Part shown: in pieces, positions 26,429-37,572 of the stretch
How positions within the stretch are numbered: position 1 is the stretch's first letter
Layout: each line of letters begins with the position of its first letter
From: Brevipalpus yothersi
Taxonomy: Eukaryota; Arthropoda; Arachnida; Trombidiformes; Tenuipalpidae
Direction: 5' to 3'
DNA length: 64,000 nt
Assembly (NCBI GenBank): GCA_003956705.1
Contig: QZCP01000223.1
Location: 84,364 to 148,363 of the forward strand
Program-made: the position numbers and the translations under genes
Notes under the pieces: model-generated
Told to the model about the DNA's origin: nothing
What the model saw: only the letters and a program-made list of their open reading frames with translations
The model's database searches: none

Positions 26429-26603
26429 CAAAAGGAGGAGGAGGTGAGGGAGAGCATGAGATAGTCAAATAAATAAATATAATTATGATGATAATTCTGA
26501 GATGTTCTTCATGAAAGAATGAAGAAGCTTCGGCACGCTCTATCAGACTATAATGAATTATCATCAGTTCCAAGAGTTCCATTCTTTCTCTTTCTCTCTC
26601 TCT

Positions 26604-26652
<49 letters not shown>
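26370..26652. repeat. Opposed (GA)n and (TC)n arrays
   Basis: A GA array at about 26370-26424 is followed by a TC array at about 26588-26652. The two are complementary and about 165 bp apart, so the pair is an inverted repeat that could fold back on itself. Confidence 0.9.
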
Positions 26653-26814
26653 CAACTCCCTTTCATTGCTCTAAAATCATCGTCCCGTGGAGTGAAATGG
26701 CCTGAGTCCTACTAAGAAGATCGACTTGAGAAGAGTGGAGAGAAAAGAGTTTTCTTTTCAGTAGTTGATGGTATGTGTGTATGTATGTGTGTGGAATCAT
26801 TATCATTTTATCTG

Positions 26815-27205
26815 TCAAAACTTTGATTTCGAATAATAATGAACTAAAAATTGATATCGAGGGTGAATATTCATGCGACTTTTGATGCAAATATTTTTTA
26901 TTGAATGATTTCTTTTATCTCTTTTCTTGAGCCACCAAACATTTGTTTGATTGTCTAATATGAATAAATGTGATTTTGAAATTGAGATGATAGCATCAAT
27001 AAGGCTCTTTTGATTGCGTTCAAGAACCGCTTGATGGTTTACACTTTCTTTTTCAAGCCAATAGTGATACCACATTGTGATCAGAGTCCAATCGAGTATC
27101 GATGAATCAAGCAACAATCGAGTGAAATCAATACCTGGCTGATGCTGATAATCGATATTTGATGTATTAAGATCGAAATTTAGAAACTGGGCCATACCAT
27201 AGTTC
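26815..27205 (-). CDS. Possible orphan coding exon, family unknown
   Basis: A good acceptor (TTTGTCAG) at about 27206 opens a frame of about 130 residues of ordinary, non-repetitive composition. It includes NYGMAQFLNFDLNT near the start and later an aromatic-rich stretch (ITMWYHYWLEK). I cannot fix a donor, find a partner exon, or name the family. It could belong with the candidate exon at 26052-26290, since both are on the minus strand and separated by the GA/TC arrays. That link is speculative. Confidence 0.25.
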
Positions 27206-27674
27206 CTGACAAATATAAATAATCAGTATTGAAGACCAAAATTAAAGTACACCACATCGGACTTTTACAAATTTTCGGCACAACGAAGCTGATTTACGTT
27301 CAATAAAAGATTACAAAAGATGAACAATTCTCTCTCTCTTTCTCAGGAATAGATCCTATAATTGTGATAGCTTGATTCCATTCTTGGAGAAGAATTGGTG
27401 AAAGAAATAAAATTATAATAAAACCGGATGTTGTGCCGAAAAACTGATTGAGAGGATGTTGTTGATATTGTTCATTCACCTTCGGAAGATAGCGATTTCT
27501 TGTTTAATTCAATTATTCAAACAACAAAATCACTAGTCTTCCACGAGGAAAATGACTTAAATCTAAGTGTTGATTGAAATAAAAACTATGATCTTAATCA
27601 TTTACATAATTTCGCAAGTTTTTGTGGAGCGGGGCAGCAAGTGAAGCATGATGAAATTGAAGAACACACAGAAT

Positions 27675-30600
27675 TTATAGGATCAAGTGGTCCTTCTTTG
27701 ATTGTTCCGAAGATGATGCTGTGGAATACATTTTTCGACGCTCGATTATCTGTTGCTTAATTTTCATCAATTCTCTCAAATCTTTCCACAAACTTAGCTG
27801 CCTTTTATCAGTTTGCTCATTATTCATGAGTTCTTTTAATCGACTTCGAAGTCGATCTTTCTTGTCCATTTCGACAGCTATCTCTCGTTCTAGCTTTGTT
27901 CTATGAACATGAAAAGAGAGAAACAATTTTGGGTGAAAATTATCATCAAAATTAAACTGTTCTCAAACTTACTGTAAACTTTTTTCTTTATCATCAGGAT
28001 CATCTGAAACAAAATATTTCATTTCAGCATCTATCACATTTGCATACGCTTTAGCAACATCAAGTTCCATTTTAGCAGTAAAACAAGTGGATGCAAGTGA
28101 ATCTGCCTCTTCTCGAAGCTTTTTGACTACTTTTTCCGTTTTACTGAGATCACTTTCTAAATCAGCTGCAGATGAATCATATTTATTCTTTTTCTGATCA
28201 TGTTCAATCTGTAATTCATGAACTTGCTGTCTCAAAGGTCGTAGATCCTTAACTAACGGTGCAAGTTCGACCTTCTTTTTACTTATTTTCTCATTCAAAT
28301 CACTAATAATGGCTCTCAATGATTCACTATTCTCAGACTCTTCATCTTGTCGTAGAGATGCTTCGGAATTAGCTTGATTGGAAAAGTAGCCAACAATTCC
28401 TCTCTGTTCTTCCAATCGAATTAAAACTTTCTCCAAACGATTCCATTTTTGATTCAAAATTGTCTCTGTCCTGGTTAATATAGCTGATTCTGTACGCAAT
28501 TCAGCGAGCTCTTGTCTTTTTCGCTTATATTGATTACTTTTGTTCCGCATATCATCCAAATATTTTTTTAACTGTAGGAAAAAGACATACACACACAAAA
28601 TGAACGAATTGATTGGAAAAAAGTATCATCATCAAGCAATCATTCATAATGATGCTATCTTCTCAATGAAACTGGGTTAATCAGAACAATTCACACAAAA
28701 CCTTCTACAATTCGAAAAAGTTAAGTGGAAGCCTTTCCTGTGATCAACTTACCTGATCACCTCGTAGAATTTCATCACAATTGAATACAGCTTTTCTTTC
28801 TTCAAGCTTTCGTTTGCGATCCTCTAATTGTTCCATGGCTTCATCAACCTTCTTTTGCAATTTAATCCGTTTCTCTGAGACAAGAGAGGCCTGTTGATGA
28901 AAAGTGATACATATATAGATATACATACTCAGAATGAAATGATGATGATGGAGAAGAGCAAGAAGAGTAAAATCGATAAACAAACATGCAAATATAACGG
29001 TATTTGTGGAAGAGTAAACTTTTTCGAGAAAGAAAAACGTACACTTTGTCTCACAAGAGTTAACTTTTCATCCTCATTGTCAGCTTGAAGCATCTTCTTT
29101 TCGATCATCACATTTACTTCTTTGGTAAGCTTTTGTATTTTTGATTTAACTTCTTGCAGAAAATCTGGCATCATGGATGGCTGTGATTCGATTTCTTCAA
29201 CATCCTGAACAAATCTTTCGATTGAGGATAACTCGGTGGGCAATACTTCTTCCACCAATTGACGCTTAGCTTCCATTTCATCATGCATTCTTTCCAAAAT
29301 TTCACCAGGATCGTTGACACCAAATTGGAACATCGATTGAAATTCTCTCAGTTTACTATCAGTTTTGTCCGATCTTTTGTTCAAAGAATCAAGCTAGAAT
29401 ATAAATAATTGAAGAAAAAATATTATCAGATTCTGAACGTTCGCAATAATAATAACCAAAGAGGAGGTCATTGAGGGATGCATAATTGAGATACTGGTCA
29501 TTGTGAATAGCATCAAACGAAACAGATAATTTTCATTGAACATCAATTGAGCTTACCTCATTGTCTAGTAGAGAGATTTGTCGAATTAAATTTTGATTCT
29601 TTTCTCCAGTTTCTTTCAATCGACGTATAAGATTCAACAGTTCGGAATCATTATTCTCATCCAACTTGAAAAGATAGGAGAAGGGAAAAGATCAAGAGAT
29701 AGATGATGATGGTCAACAATTACAATTCCATAATATCATACCTTACGTTTAACATTGGCCAATTTTTCTTGTATTTGACTTTTTTCCTCTTCCATAGCTT
29801 TTACATCTTTTTGTAACACTTGAACGGAATCCAAATTTTGTTTCAAACTATCATATGAACTATGGATCACTTTGAAATTATCGATCAGTCTATCATACTA
29901 TTCGGTCAAAATCATGTGAAAGAAAAGGAAATGAGTACTCGAAAAAGAAAACCAACAATATCGAATCACTGATCATCTGATCACTGGCTCACCTGTTCAT
30001 ATAATTGTACTATATCCTGATCTCCTTCCACATCCGGTGAGACTTCAATTTTGACCAAAAATCTAGCCAAATAGGCACGCTGTTTTAGGTCCGCCAAATG
30101 AGTGAGAAGATAGTAGAATATATGGTTCATGATATTTTTATCTCCTGTCACAAGAGCTTGCCGGAATATAGTCCTATTCGCACAATATTTCGCACAGTGT
30201 GTCGAGAGAAAACAATCAAACGAAAATATGATTGGTGTTAATAAAAATTAATCATGAAAACAATTGGAAAAAGCACAAAGAACTGAAATAAGATTAAAAA
30301 AGGCTGTATACTTACGGCTCGATACTCTGAGGTGGTGAATATTTGAGAATCCGAAGCATTTCCAAAATCTTAGCGATTACTTCTTCCACATCCGCAACTT
30401 CGAGGATACTGATGTTAACCTGAAAAAGTGGAGTTCAAACACAAAACATGTCCACAGAAGGAGAAAGGATTACATAAGGAAGAGAGAATGTTGATTCAAC
30501 ACCTAGTGAGTGTGGATCGGGTTTGATAAGAGAGAGAGAGAAAGAAAGAGAAGAGAGAGCATAGAATCGGATGGGCAAAGAATACTAGCTAAAGGAATAC

Positions 30601-30833
30601 ATTATAACGGAACTTCGCATCGCACAGTGAAGCGCCGAGTATTCCATAGTACATGGCGATGGATGTATGTAAAGTGTGTGTAAGTGACTTACTGAGCTAT
30701 CGATCACACCGAAAATTTCAAACAGGATCCGAATTCTTTGATCACCGCGAAGATTATCATAAGTAATTAGATTAAAATTTTTACTGAAAGGCGGCTTATT
30801 GAGAGCCTCCACAATGATCTTGATATCCTCCAT
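27675..30833 (-). CDS. IFT81: Intraflagellar transport protein 81, complete, nine exons
   Basis: IFT81 is a core IFT-B subunit. With IFT74 it binds tubulin and carries it into cilia; arthropods need it in ciliated sensory neurons. Exons: 30833-30693, 30419-30316, 30173-29993, 29897-29742, 29664-29557, 29393-29043, 28890-28753, 28571-27973, 27900-27675. Every junction is in phase and the product is 667 residues, close to the human length of 676. The first three exons give the N-terminal calponin-homology-like tubulin-binding head: NFNLITYDNL at about 19-28, TIFRQAL near 83-89 and LKQRAYLARFLVKIEV further on. The rest is coiled coil. The junction at 29043/28890 is confirmed by family sequence across it (EKLTLVRQS|ASLVSEK). 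The ending DHLIL matches the family's C-terminal DRLIL. No damage seen. Confidence 0.96.
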
Positions 30834-30979
30834 TTTAGTGAGGGCTAGATGATGATTGTGAAATGAGATGATTCAATGTTTGGTGTGTGTATGTGTCTGC
30901 GAAGAGGATTATTTGGTTTCCATAGAAAAGAGGGCGAATACTTAGGTGGGCTTGAGTAATGGGGTTCGTTGGGTGGTGG

Positions 30980-31029
<50 letters not shown>
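30980..31029. repeat. (GA)n microsatellite
   Basis: An AG array of about 50 bp, roughly 150 bp upstream of the IFT81 start codon on that gene's 5' side. Confidence 0.96.
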
Positions 31030-31033
<4 letters not shown>

Positions 31034-32203
31034 TGAGAATTGAAAAAACAATGGAAAATGTTTCAACGGTTTGTGATATGAAATAGAGAAAGAGAGAAAA
31101 GGAGAGAGAGAGAGACATGTCGACAAGATCAGTGTCCCAAAAAGTGGGCGATTGACATTGCATAGAATGAAAAAAGTATAACAAACTATATCACATGAGA
31201 ACGAGCTGGTAGGTTAGTGAACCAAAAGTCTCGAGACACCTGAAGGTAGAGATGGAGGCAAAGCGAGAGGGAGGGAGAGAGGTGAACACTCAAAGGAATC
31301 ATATTAATTTGTTAAATATAATCAACAGAATTTCCTCACCGATGACCTCGAGTAATGTTTGAACAGAGTTAGAAGAGTGGAGGAGGGAGAGAGAGGAAGA
31401 GAGGGACATTGGCTATTGGAATGACTTTCATCATGAAACGATGTATGTATGTATGATGAAATCGCATGCAACTAAGCGAGAATTCGAAATGAAAAGAGAA
31501 ACTGATGAAAGCTCTTGGGACAAATGATGATGAAGAGTGTACTAGTGATATCAGTAATAGAGGCTCAGAATGTGAAGTGAGAGGTATACACACACACACA
31601 TACGAAGAATTCACATGATATCTTGCAATCGATTGGCAAATGATAAAAGTTATGGGTCAATATTGGGGAGAGAGAGAGAGGATCGAAGGTAGACTCGGGA
31701 GAGGAGAATGAAGCCTAACTGTACACCGGTGATTGTTTCAAGACCGGGAACAAGGAAACGATTTAGATGTTTTTCATCTGCCTTTTTCGCACAAAAATCG
31801 ATTTTTCATCTCCAACTGTCATCTTCCATTATCTCTCCTCTATTCTCTCTCTCTCTCTCTCTTTCGCTCTCTCTTTCCAACTTTTGGACTCTTTTTTTGT
31901 CTCTCTGTATTCAATCAGCTCCTTAGAATGTTTTTGTTGTGTGTATGTATACTTTAACTTGCTCAATTGTCTCCTTTGGCGACGGTCCTCATTGCAATAA
32001 CATGCCGCTCTCTCTCTCTCTTTCTTTCTTTCTTTCTCTCTGGAATACATACAAATTCGAGAGAGGAAATTGAATACATAAGCATCAATACAAGCCGTTG
32101 CTGTTGTGAGTTAATTTTTTTTCTCCTCTCTCCCTACCTTTGTGAGTGTACTGTTTACCTGAGAATGCAAACAAAGACCGAGCCAATATTCATGAGAAAA
32201 TAA

Positions 32204-32205
<2 letters not shown>

Positions 32206-32276
<71 letters not shown>
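32206..32276. repeat. (GA)n microsatellite, about 70 bp
   Basis: A long uninterrupted GA array between IFT81 and MOCS3. Confidence 0.97.
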
Positions 32277-32279
<3 letters not shown>

Positions 32280-33898
32280 AAAGGTACAAGATGGATGGAT
32301 GGATGGTGAAACGAGCAAGAAATCGATAGTGACAGTGAAGAGAGCTACATAATAAACCATTTTTAGATCTAATTTTGTTTCCTGATTAATTTTTATCATG
32401 AAAAAGTTGAACTGCATGTGCATAAGATGGAAAATTGGGAATATCGATGGATATTTCTCTTCCGATACTCTGCCTTTTCCTCCCTCATCATTGATGAGTT
32501 CTAGATTACGTGTTTGACAATGATTGCCATTCGATTGATCATTAATTATGTTTGCTCAGCTACTGCAATGAAACGAGCATTGTTAAATTTGTTCAAATCA
32601 GCTGCTGATAGTTTCAAGACAATTCATACGGTTGAAAAGTTCTAGATATTCCAGTGGATATCACAAATTCAGAATAAAATATTATTTCAGGCGCTGGAAT
32701 CGGCGAGTCATGCTACTGCTAAAGTCTGTCGATGGATTAAAATGACAATTTTTTCAGGCTATTTTAGATTCTCTTGATTGCTTGTGGAATCGATTTCTCC
32801 GAGGAGAAACAGATAATTATCATCAGCCAAGAATTCTATCAATCGATTAGATTTGGATCAATTCAGGGAAAGGAATTGATTTTCTCATGAAGAGATCAAG
32901 ATTGTTCTGAATCACGAAGATTTCCGTGGGATAGCTCTATGGTTAACTTACCAAAAACTTTTAGGTTTGCTCATGGACGAAGGTAGTATTCCAATTCTGG
33001 TGATAATTGAAGTAATCAGAATTGAGAATTCATTCTTATTTTTTGAATGAATATGGCTGAATTTCTCCTCTTTCTGTAGATGTATGTTCGTGCGATAGAG
33101 AAAGCACCGAACTTCGCGGAATCCAGTTCACAGAAATTTCACTTCGAACATTGATCAATCTCGTCCTCCCAGAGTGATTCAAATTTTGGATAAATACAAT
33201 CACACTAGAGAAAATTAATCAGAAACATTGGAGAAAGATAAAATGTCCACATAAGCTGGGGTATCACAAAGTGAAGAGAAATATCTCGATTCCTTATTGG
33301 CGCAAAACTTCGATCATATACATCATCAAAGCTGCTCATCAGAACGAATGAAGATGATCATACGCACAACTGGCGCTGTCTTCAGATCTTTCGAATGATC
33401 AGCTCTTTACAGTAACGAAAAATTGAAATTGATTAAGTAAATGGGTCATAATTGATCACTTAGTAGTCGATTGATCAAGTTTTGACTCTAAGGAGGACAT
33501 CTTATGTAGATGAGCTTTCCCGTTGTCGGAACACTTTCAAGCTTATTTCCCTGAACCGATTGATGAATACATGAACTGAAACACGTTGAGTTCTAAGTTT
33601 GAGTCTGAACTTATCTTCTCACTAATTCCTATTTCTGATAACTTAATCTGTTTAATTGCCAAGAAGGTTTGAATGGAGAATTTGAATGCTTTAGAAATAT
33701 GTATTTTCTTGTGAGTTTTCAATTATTCTCAGATTTTTCTTCAGTCATTCCATTCCATGCTAAAAGTGGCTATTGAAAACAGAGTAAATTGATGAAACTT
33801 TTTACAAATAGAGCTCTTTAATAATACTAGAGATAGCACTGGGTTTACAGAGTTATGAAAAAAAACAACAGATAGGTTACGATTCAGCTATGCTGATC

Positions 33899-35194
33899 TT
33901 AATATACAGGCACACTAGAGTCCACTTCTGAACTCCAAGCAGTCATTCCTCCGATAATATCTTTCAACTCGAGAGCTTCGTCATCCTCCCGACGTAAAGT
34001 CTGTTCAACAAATCGGCATGCTTGCTGAGAAGCATTTCCTTTGCGACATATAAAATAAATTTTCTTGATTGGCTCAGATCCAGTGTCGGCAAGATCTTTA
34101 ATTCTCTGAAGCCCATCACCCCTCACTATTTGATCAAGCGGGATGTTTATGGCGTTATCAAGTTTGACAATATTTGCTTGTTGAGCTGGACGTACATCGA
34201 TCAATAAGTGAGGTTCATTTTGATCCAAAATTTTCTTATATTCGTGACAAGAAATCCGCTCCTCTGGACGAAGCATTTTCAAAGACTGAGACTGATCACA
34301 CGATGGGGTTCCACAAAATTTTTCATAATCCATAAGATCTCGAGTTATGCTGGGATTATCACCACAAGCGACACAATCTTTTTGACGATTCCTGATAATC
34401 ACCTCACGAAATCCGCTGGTAAGACCGTCAAATAGTAACATTTTCCCAGCATATGATGGCTTCTTGCCGAGGGCAATCTTGATAACCTCTAGTGCTTGCA
34501 GTGATCCGATAATCCCCGGAATGACACCCAAAACACCTCCATCACTACAATTAGTAACCGTTTTAGGATTAGGTGGAGAAGGAAATAAACACCGATAACA
34601 CGGTGTATTTTCATCATAGTGATAAGTTGTCAGTTGACCATCGAATTTGAGTGCAGCTCCGGAGACCAGCGGCTTACCGGCAACACATGATGCATCACTG
34701 ACCAAGTATCTTGTAGGTGCATTATCACTACCATCAACAATGATATCATAATTTTCAATAATTTCAACAGCATTCGAACGAGTTAACCGGTGTGAAATGG
34801 TCTGATATTCAACAGTGGAGTTCAACGATTCAAGTGACTTTTTCGCCGAAACACTCTTCTCCATTCCAATTGTGGCCTCTGAGTGGACAATTTGCCGATG
34901 TAAATTACTCATCTCCACCTTATCATGATCCACAAGACCAATTTTTCCAATACCAGCAGCCGCTAAATAGTATGAACACGGAGATCCAAGACCACCGCAA
35001 CCAACAATCAACACAGAGGTAGATTTTAACTTTAATTGTCCATCTTTACCAATCTCATCGATCAACAGTTGACGACTATAACGGGCAACATCTTGATTAG
35101 ATAAACTTGACATCCTTCCACAACTAATCTTCAATCCAACAATTAATGATGATGATGGCCGAAAATTATTCGCCAATCTTGATACCAAAAACAT
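33899..35194 (-). CDS. MOCS3: MOCS3/UBA4: E1-like adenylyltransferase and sulfurtransferase
   Basis: This enzyme adenylates the C-termini of URM1 and MOCS2A and then loads sulfur on them, serving tRNA 2-thiolation and molybdenum cofactor synthesis in the cytosol. It is a single exon. From the first ATG (35194) it is 431 residues; a second ATG at 35113 would give 404. The second start sits just before the conserved RYSRQLL segment, and I cannot choose firmly. Numbering from the first: ATP loop GCGGLG 65-70, VDHDKVEMSNLHRQ near 88-101, zinc pairs C199/C202 and C274/C277, E1 cysteine C216 in TNCSDGGVLG, and the C-terminal rhodanese domain with its active Cys at 383 (ICRKGN). All key residues are present. 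The 27 residues between the two ATGs are basic and hydrophobic. The neighbour RpLP2 starts on the other strand. Confidence 0.96.
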   Translation of the reverse strand: MFLVSRLANNFRPSSSLIVGLKISCGRMSSLSNQDVARYSRQLLIDEIGKDGQLKLKSTSVLIVGCGGLGSPCSYYLAAAGIGKIGLVDHDKVEMSNLHRQIVHSEATIGMEKSVSAKKSLESLNSTVEYQTISHRLTRSNAVEIIENYDIIVDGSDNAPTRYLVSDASCVAGKPLVSGAALKFDGQLTTYHYDENTPCYRCLFPSPPNPKTVTNCSDGGVLGVIPGIIGSLQALEVIKIALGKKPSYAGKMLLFDGLTSGFREVIIRNRQKDCVACGDNPSITRDLMDYEKFCGTPSCDQSQSLKMLRPEERISCHEYKKILDQNEPHLLIDVRPAQQANIVKLDNAINIPLDQIVRGDGLQRIKDLADTGSEPIKKIYFICRKGNASQQACRFVEQTLRREDDEALELKDIIGGMTAWSSEVDSSVPVY

Positions 35195-35446
35195 TTCGAT
35201 TACATCGAAAACTTTTCTATTTTCAATCAAAAACTTTCCACTTTTTACCACCAGGTGGCCTGATGTAGAAATAGATGGCGCTTTAATCGCACACGATTTT
35301 GATTGGTTTCATTTCCGTTTCCGTTGTTGTCGATGATCATTTCATAAACCGGGAGTTTGATTATCCTCAGCGTTTTTTCCACATCTTTTCATCATTTTTG
35401 TTTAATTATCTGCTGTTAGTGTGGACCAGTTTCGTGCACAGCTTAA
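35195..35446. promoter_or_regulatory. Short divergent promoter region between MOCS3 and RpLP2
   Basis: Only about 250 bp separate the MOCS3 start from the first RpLP2 intron, so both genes must be driven from here. The pyrimidine-rich TTTCCGTTTCCG near 35311-35322 resembles the start region of ribosomal protein genes. The start sites are inferred, not seen. Confidence 0.5.
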
Positions 35447-35534
35447 GTAAGTATTAATTGAACGTGGATGATCATTTGGATGGTAGATGAATGGTGTATT
35501 GATCGGATTTTCTTTTTCTTGTTGTTGCCCAGAA

Positions 35535-35973
35535 ATGCGTTACTTGGCCGCCTATCTTCTTTCCTCACTCGCTGGTAATAAGGAGCCATCCGTAGATGAC
35601 ATCTCTTCAATTTTGAGCTCGGTAGGAATTGAAATTGACAATGAGAGAGCGAAAAAAGTTGTTAATGACCTTAAGGGTAAAGATTTAGCTCAATTAATTG
35701 CCGCCGGTAAGTTGAATTCTATCTCTCTGCTGCCCATGCTTTCCATGTGTGTTTTTGATGTTGTGTACATGGTGGTGACATTTCTGCGTTTTTCATTTTT
35801 AAGGTTCTGAAAAACTAGCAACCGTACCATCCGGTGGTGGTGGTGGTGCCGCTCCAGCTGCAGCTGGTGGTGATGACAAGGCTGGTTCACCGGCTAAGGA
35901 AGCTAAAGCAGCCAAAAAAGAAGAGGAAAAAGAAGAGTCGGATGACGATATGGGCTTCGGACTATTTGATTAG
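35535..35973 (+). CDS. RpLP2: 60S acidic ribosomal protein P2
   Basis: P2 pairs with P1 on the ribosomal stalk and recruits elongation factors. Coding exons: 35535-35706 and 35804-35973, 113 residues, which is the usual length. The start MRYLAAYLL is canonical. The helical head is followed by an Ala/Gly hinge, a charged Lys/Glu stretch and the invariant acidic end (SDDDMGFGLFD). An untranslated leader exon is likely: there is a donor at about 35447 and an acceptor (CCCAG) two bases before the ATG. The 97-nt coding intron splits a Gly codon. An intact, ordinary housekeeping gene. Confidence 0.97.
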
Positions 35974-36198
35974 TTATCTGCATACCTTATCAAAAATGTT
36001 TGTAATATAAAAGTTACCAATCTCATCATTAGGTCTTCTGATTAAACAGCCTCAAGGTTGGAATGAATAGTTACCATTCTTATTTAACAAACTGATTTGT
36101 GGAACATCGGTTCTCATGACGACTGTGAGATAACGTGCTTTTGTAGGACCCATTCTAGGCTACTATCTGGCTTCCGGTCAAGTGCTTAAAACCAGGAA

Positions 36199-36375
36199 TC
36201 CTCCGAGTTTGATCCCTGCCAAAGTTGATAAATGCTGAGAACATTGTCCACCTCTATACTATTAGAGTTTATATTCAAGTAGTTATCGAGATAGTTTTAA
36301 TAGAGTTGAAGGTTCGCTAGTGTGAGCACGTTTCTATGGTCGGTCGGAATTAAGACTGAATCCCCGCGAAATGCT
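36199..36375 (+). repeat. 177-bp direct repeat, copy 1
   Basis: This is about 90 percent identical by eye to 37095-37271, in the same orientation and of equal length, starting at CCTCCRAGTTTGATC and ending at CCCCGCGAAATGCT. The AGTTTGATCCC near its start loosely resembles a tRNA B box, so a tRNA-derived SINE is one option. A terminal repeat of a small element is another. Confidence 0.8.
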
Positions 36376-36488
36376 TTTTCTGTTGAATACAATCTGAATT
36401 GCAATCATTTGAAAATCAATGGGACTATTTCAAAAGATTTGAAACAGCAAGAGAAATTATATGAGAGAAAAAAGTGGTTCATTAAACT

Positions 36489-36911
36489 TTATAGCTTTGA
36501 TGAGAATGATTTTTGGACGTGTCCAACATTGTGAACAATACAATTATTCATCTTGATATGTGTTCTCGGATCAACTCCTTCATCGATCTGTTTTTTACAG
36601 ATTCGGCATACGAATTCCTCTTTACGTCCCTTTTTGACCATTTTACCGATATTTGGACCCCACACATTCCAGATGGAGTGATTAAAGTATATGATGATCC
36701 ACGGCATTTCATCAGCAAGCGTTTCCGGAATCATTGAATTGAGATTCATATTAATGATCTCATCACAGCATGGGTCATTTTTCAGATCGAACACGTGATA
36801 TCCAACTTCCAAGATTCCACTTTCAATTTCACTGACTTGGTTGGAATTTAGTAAATCAATTATTTTCTCCGATTCTTTGTTGAAATATTCAAAGTAATTA
36901 AAATGAATCAT
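36489..36911 (-). CDS. Hypothetical small protein with CxxC zinc-finger-like end, between direct repeats
   Basis: The ATG at 36911 opens 140 residues of normal composition. The latter part has an aromatic stretch (SIWNVWGPN), then a basic run, then FVCRICKKQ with later His and Cys (NNCIVHNVGH). This order loosely recalls a BED-type finger, which is often found in hAT transposases and host genes derived from them. The open frame lies wholly between the two 177-bp repeats. I see no intron, no poly-A signal that I trust and no transposase catalytic motif. It may be a remnant rather than a working gene. Confidence 0.4.
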   Translation of the reverse strand: MIHFNYFEYFNKESEKIIDLLNSNQVSEIESGILEVGYHVFDLKNDPCCDEIINMNLNSMIPETLADEMPWIIIYFNHSIWNVWGPNIGKMVKKGRKEEFVCRICKKQIDEGVDPRTHIKMNNCIVHNVGHVQKSFSSKL

Positions 36912-37094
36912 GATCACTTTCAAAATTTAGTTAGAACGTTCAGTAAACACTGTAAGATGTGAAAAATGACGAATGTTATCATGAAGAGCATTGACAGCAC
37001 TCTGATTTTTGTACTCTAACTACTTCAATCCCCTCTGTTTCCGTCTTCCTCTTTGCGTTTAACACCCTCTCTATTTTTATATAAGATACAGAGT

Positions 37095-37271
37095 TCCTCC
37101 AAGTTTGATCTCGGCCAGGGTTGATAAATGCTGAGAACATTGTCCACCTCTATACTATATGAGTTTATATTCAAGTGGTTATCTAGATAGTTTTAATGGA
37201 GTTGAAGGTTCGCTAATGTGAACACGTTCCTATGATCGGTCGGAATCAAGACTGAATCCCCGCGAAATGCT
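37095..37271 (+). repeat. 177-bp direct repeat, copy 2
   Basis: Second copy of the repeat at 36199-36375. The differences are scattered single-base changes, mostly transitions, with no visible length change. The bases outside the two copies differ. Confidence 0.8.
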
Positions 37272-37572
37272 AGGTCTCTCTCAAAATATATCGATAATTT
37301 TAATAAGATAGCATCAAATGAGACAACAGTGAAAATTTTATTGTGAAAATATTATATAATCAAATTTGTACACCAAAAGTGATGAAAGATTTGAGGTGGT
37401 GAGTGTGAGGCTATCATGGACTTCTTGAAGCACCAAAACTTGGTCCGGCTATGCATCAAAAAGACAACGATCCACCTGATTTTGAGGTGATTTTAATAAA
37501 TTGAATAAAAGTGTGCTAATTACAAATTCGACAACACAGTTGCGAATTTTTCGAGATAACTTCTCGAATTTT

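Larger units (their letters stand above)
30834..33898. other. 3-kb intergenic region with GA arrays and possible decayed coding
   Basis: The first 1.5 kb, upstream of IFT81, is low-complexity with a (GA)n array at about 30980-31029. A second array lies at 32206-32276. From about 32570 to 33400 the plus strand contains short protein-like open pieces broken by stops (see findings). I recognise no intact gene. Confidence 0.5.

Noticed and set aside
36199..36290. A functional tRNA gene in the 177-bp repeat
   Set aside because: A B-box-like AGTTTGATCCC is present, but I cannot fold a convincing cloverleaf with matching acceptor stem.
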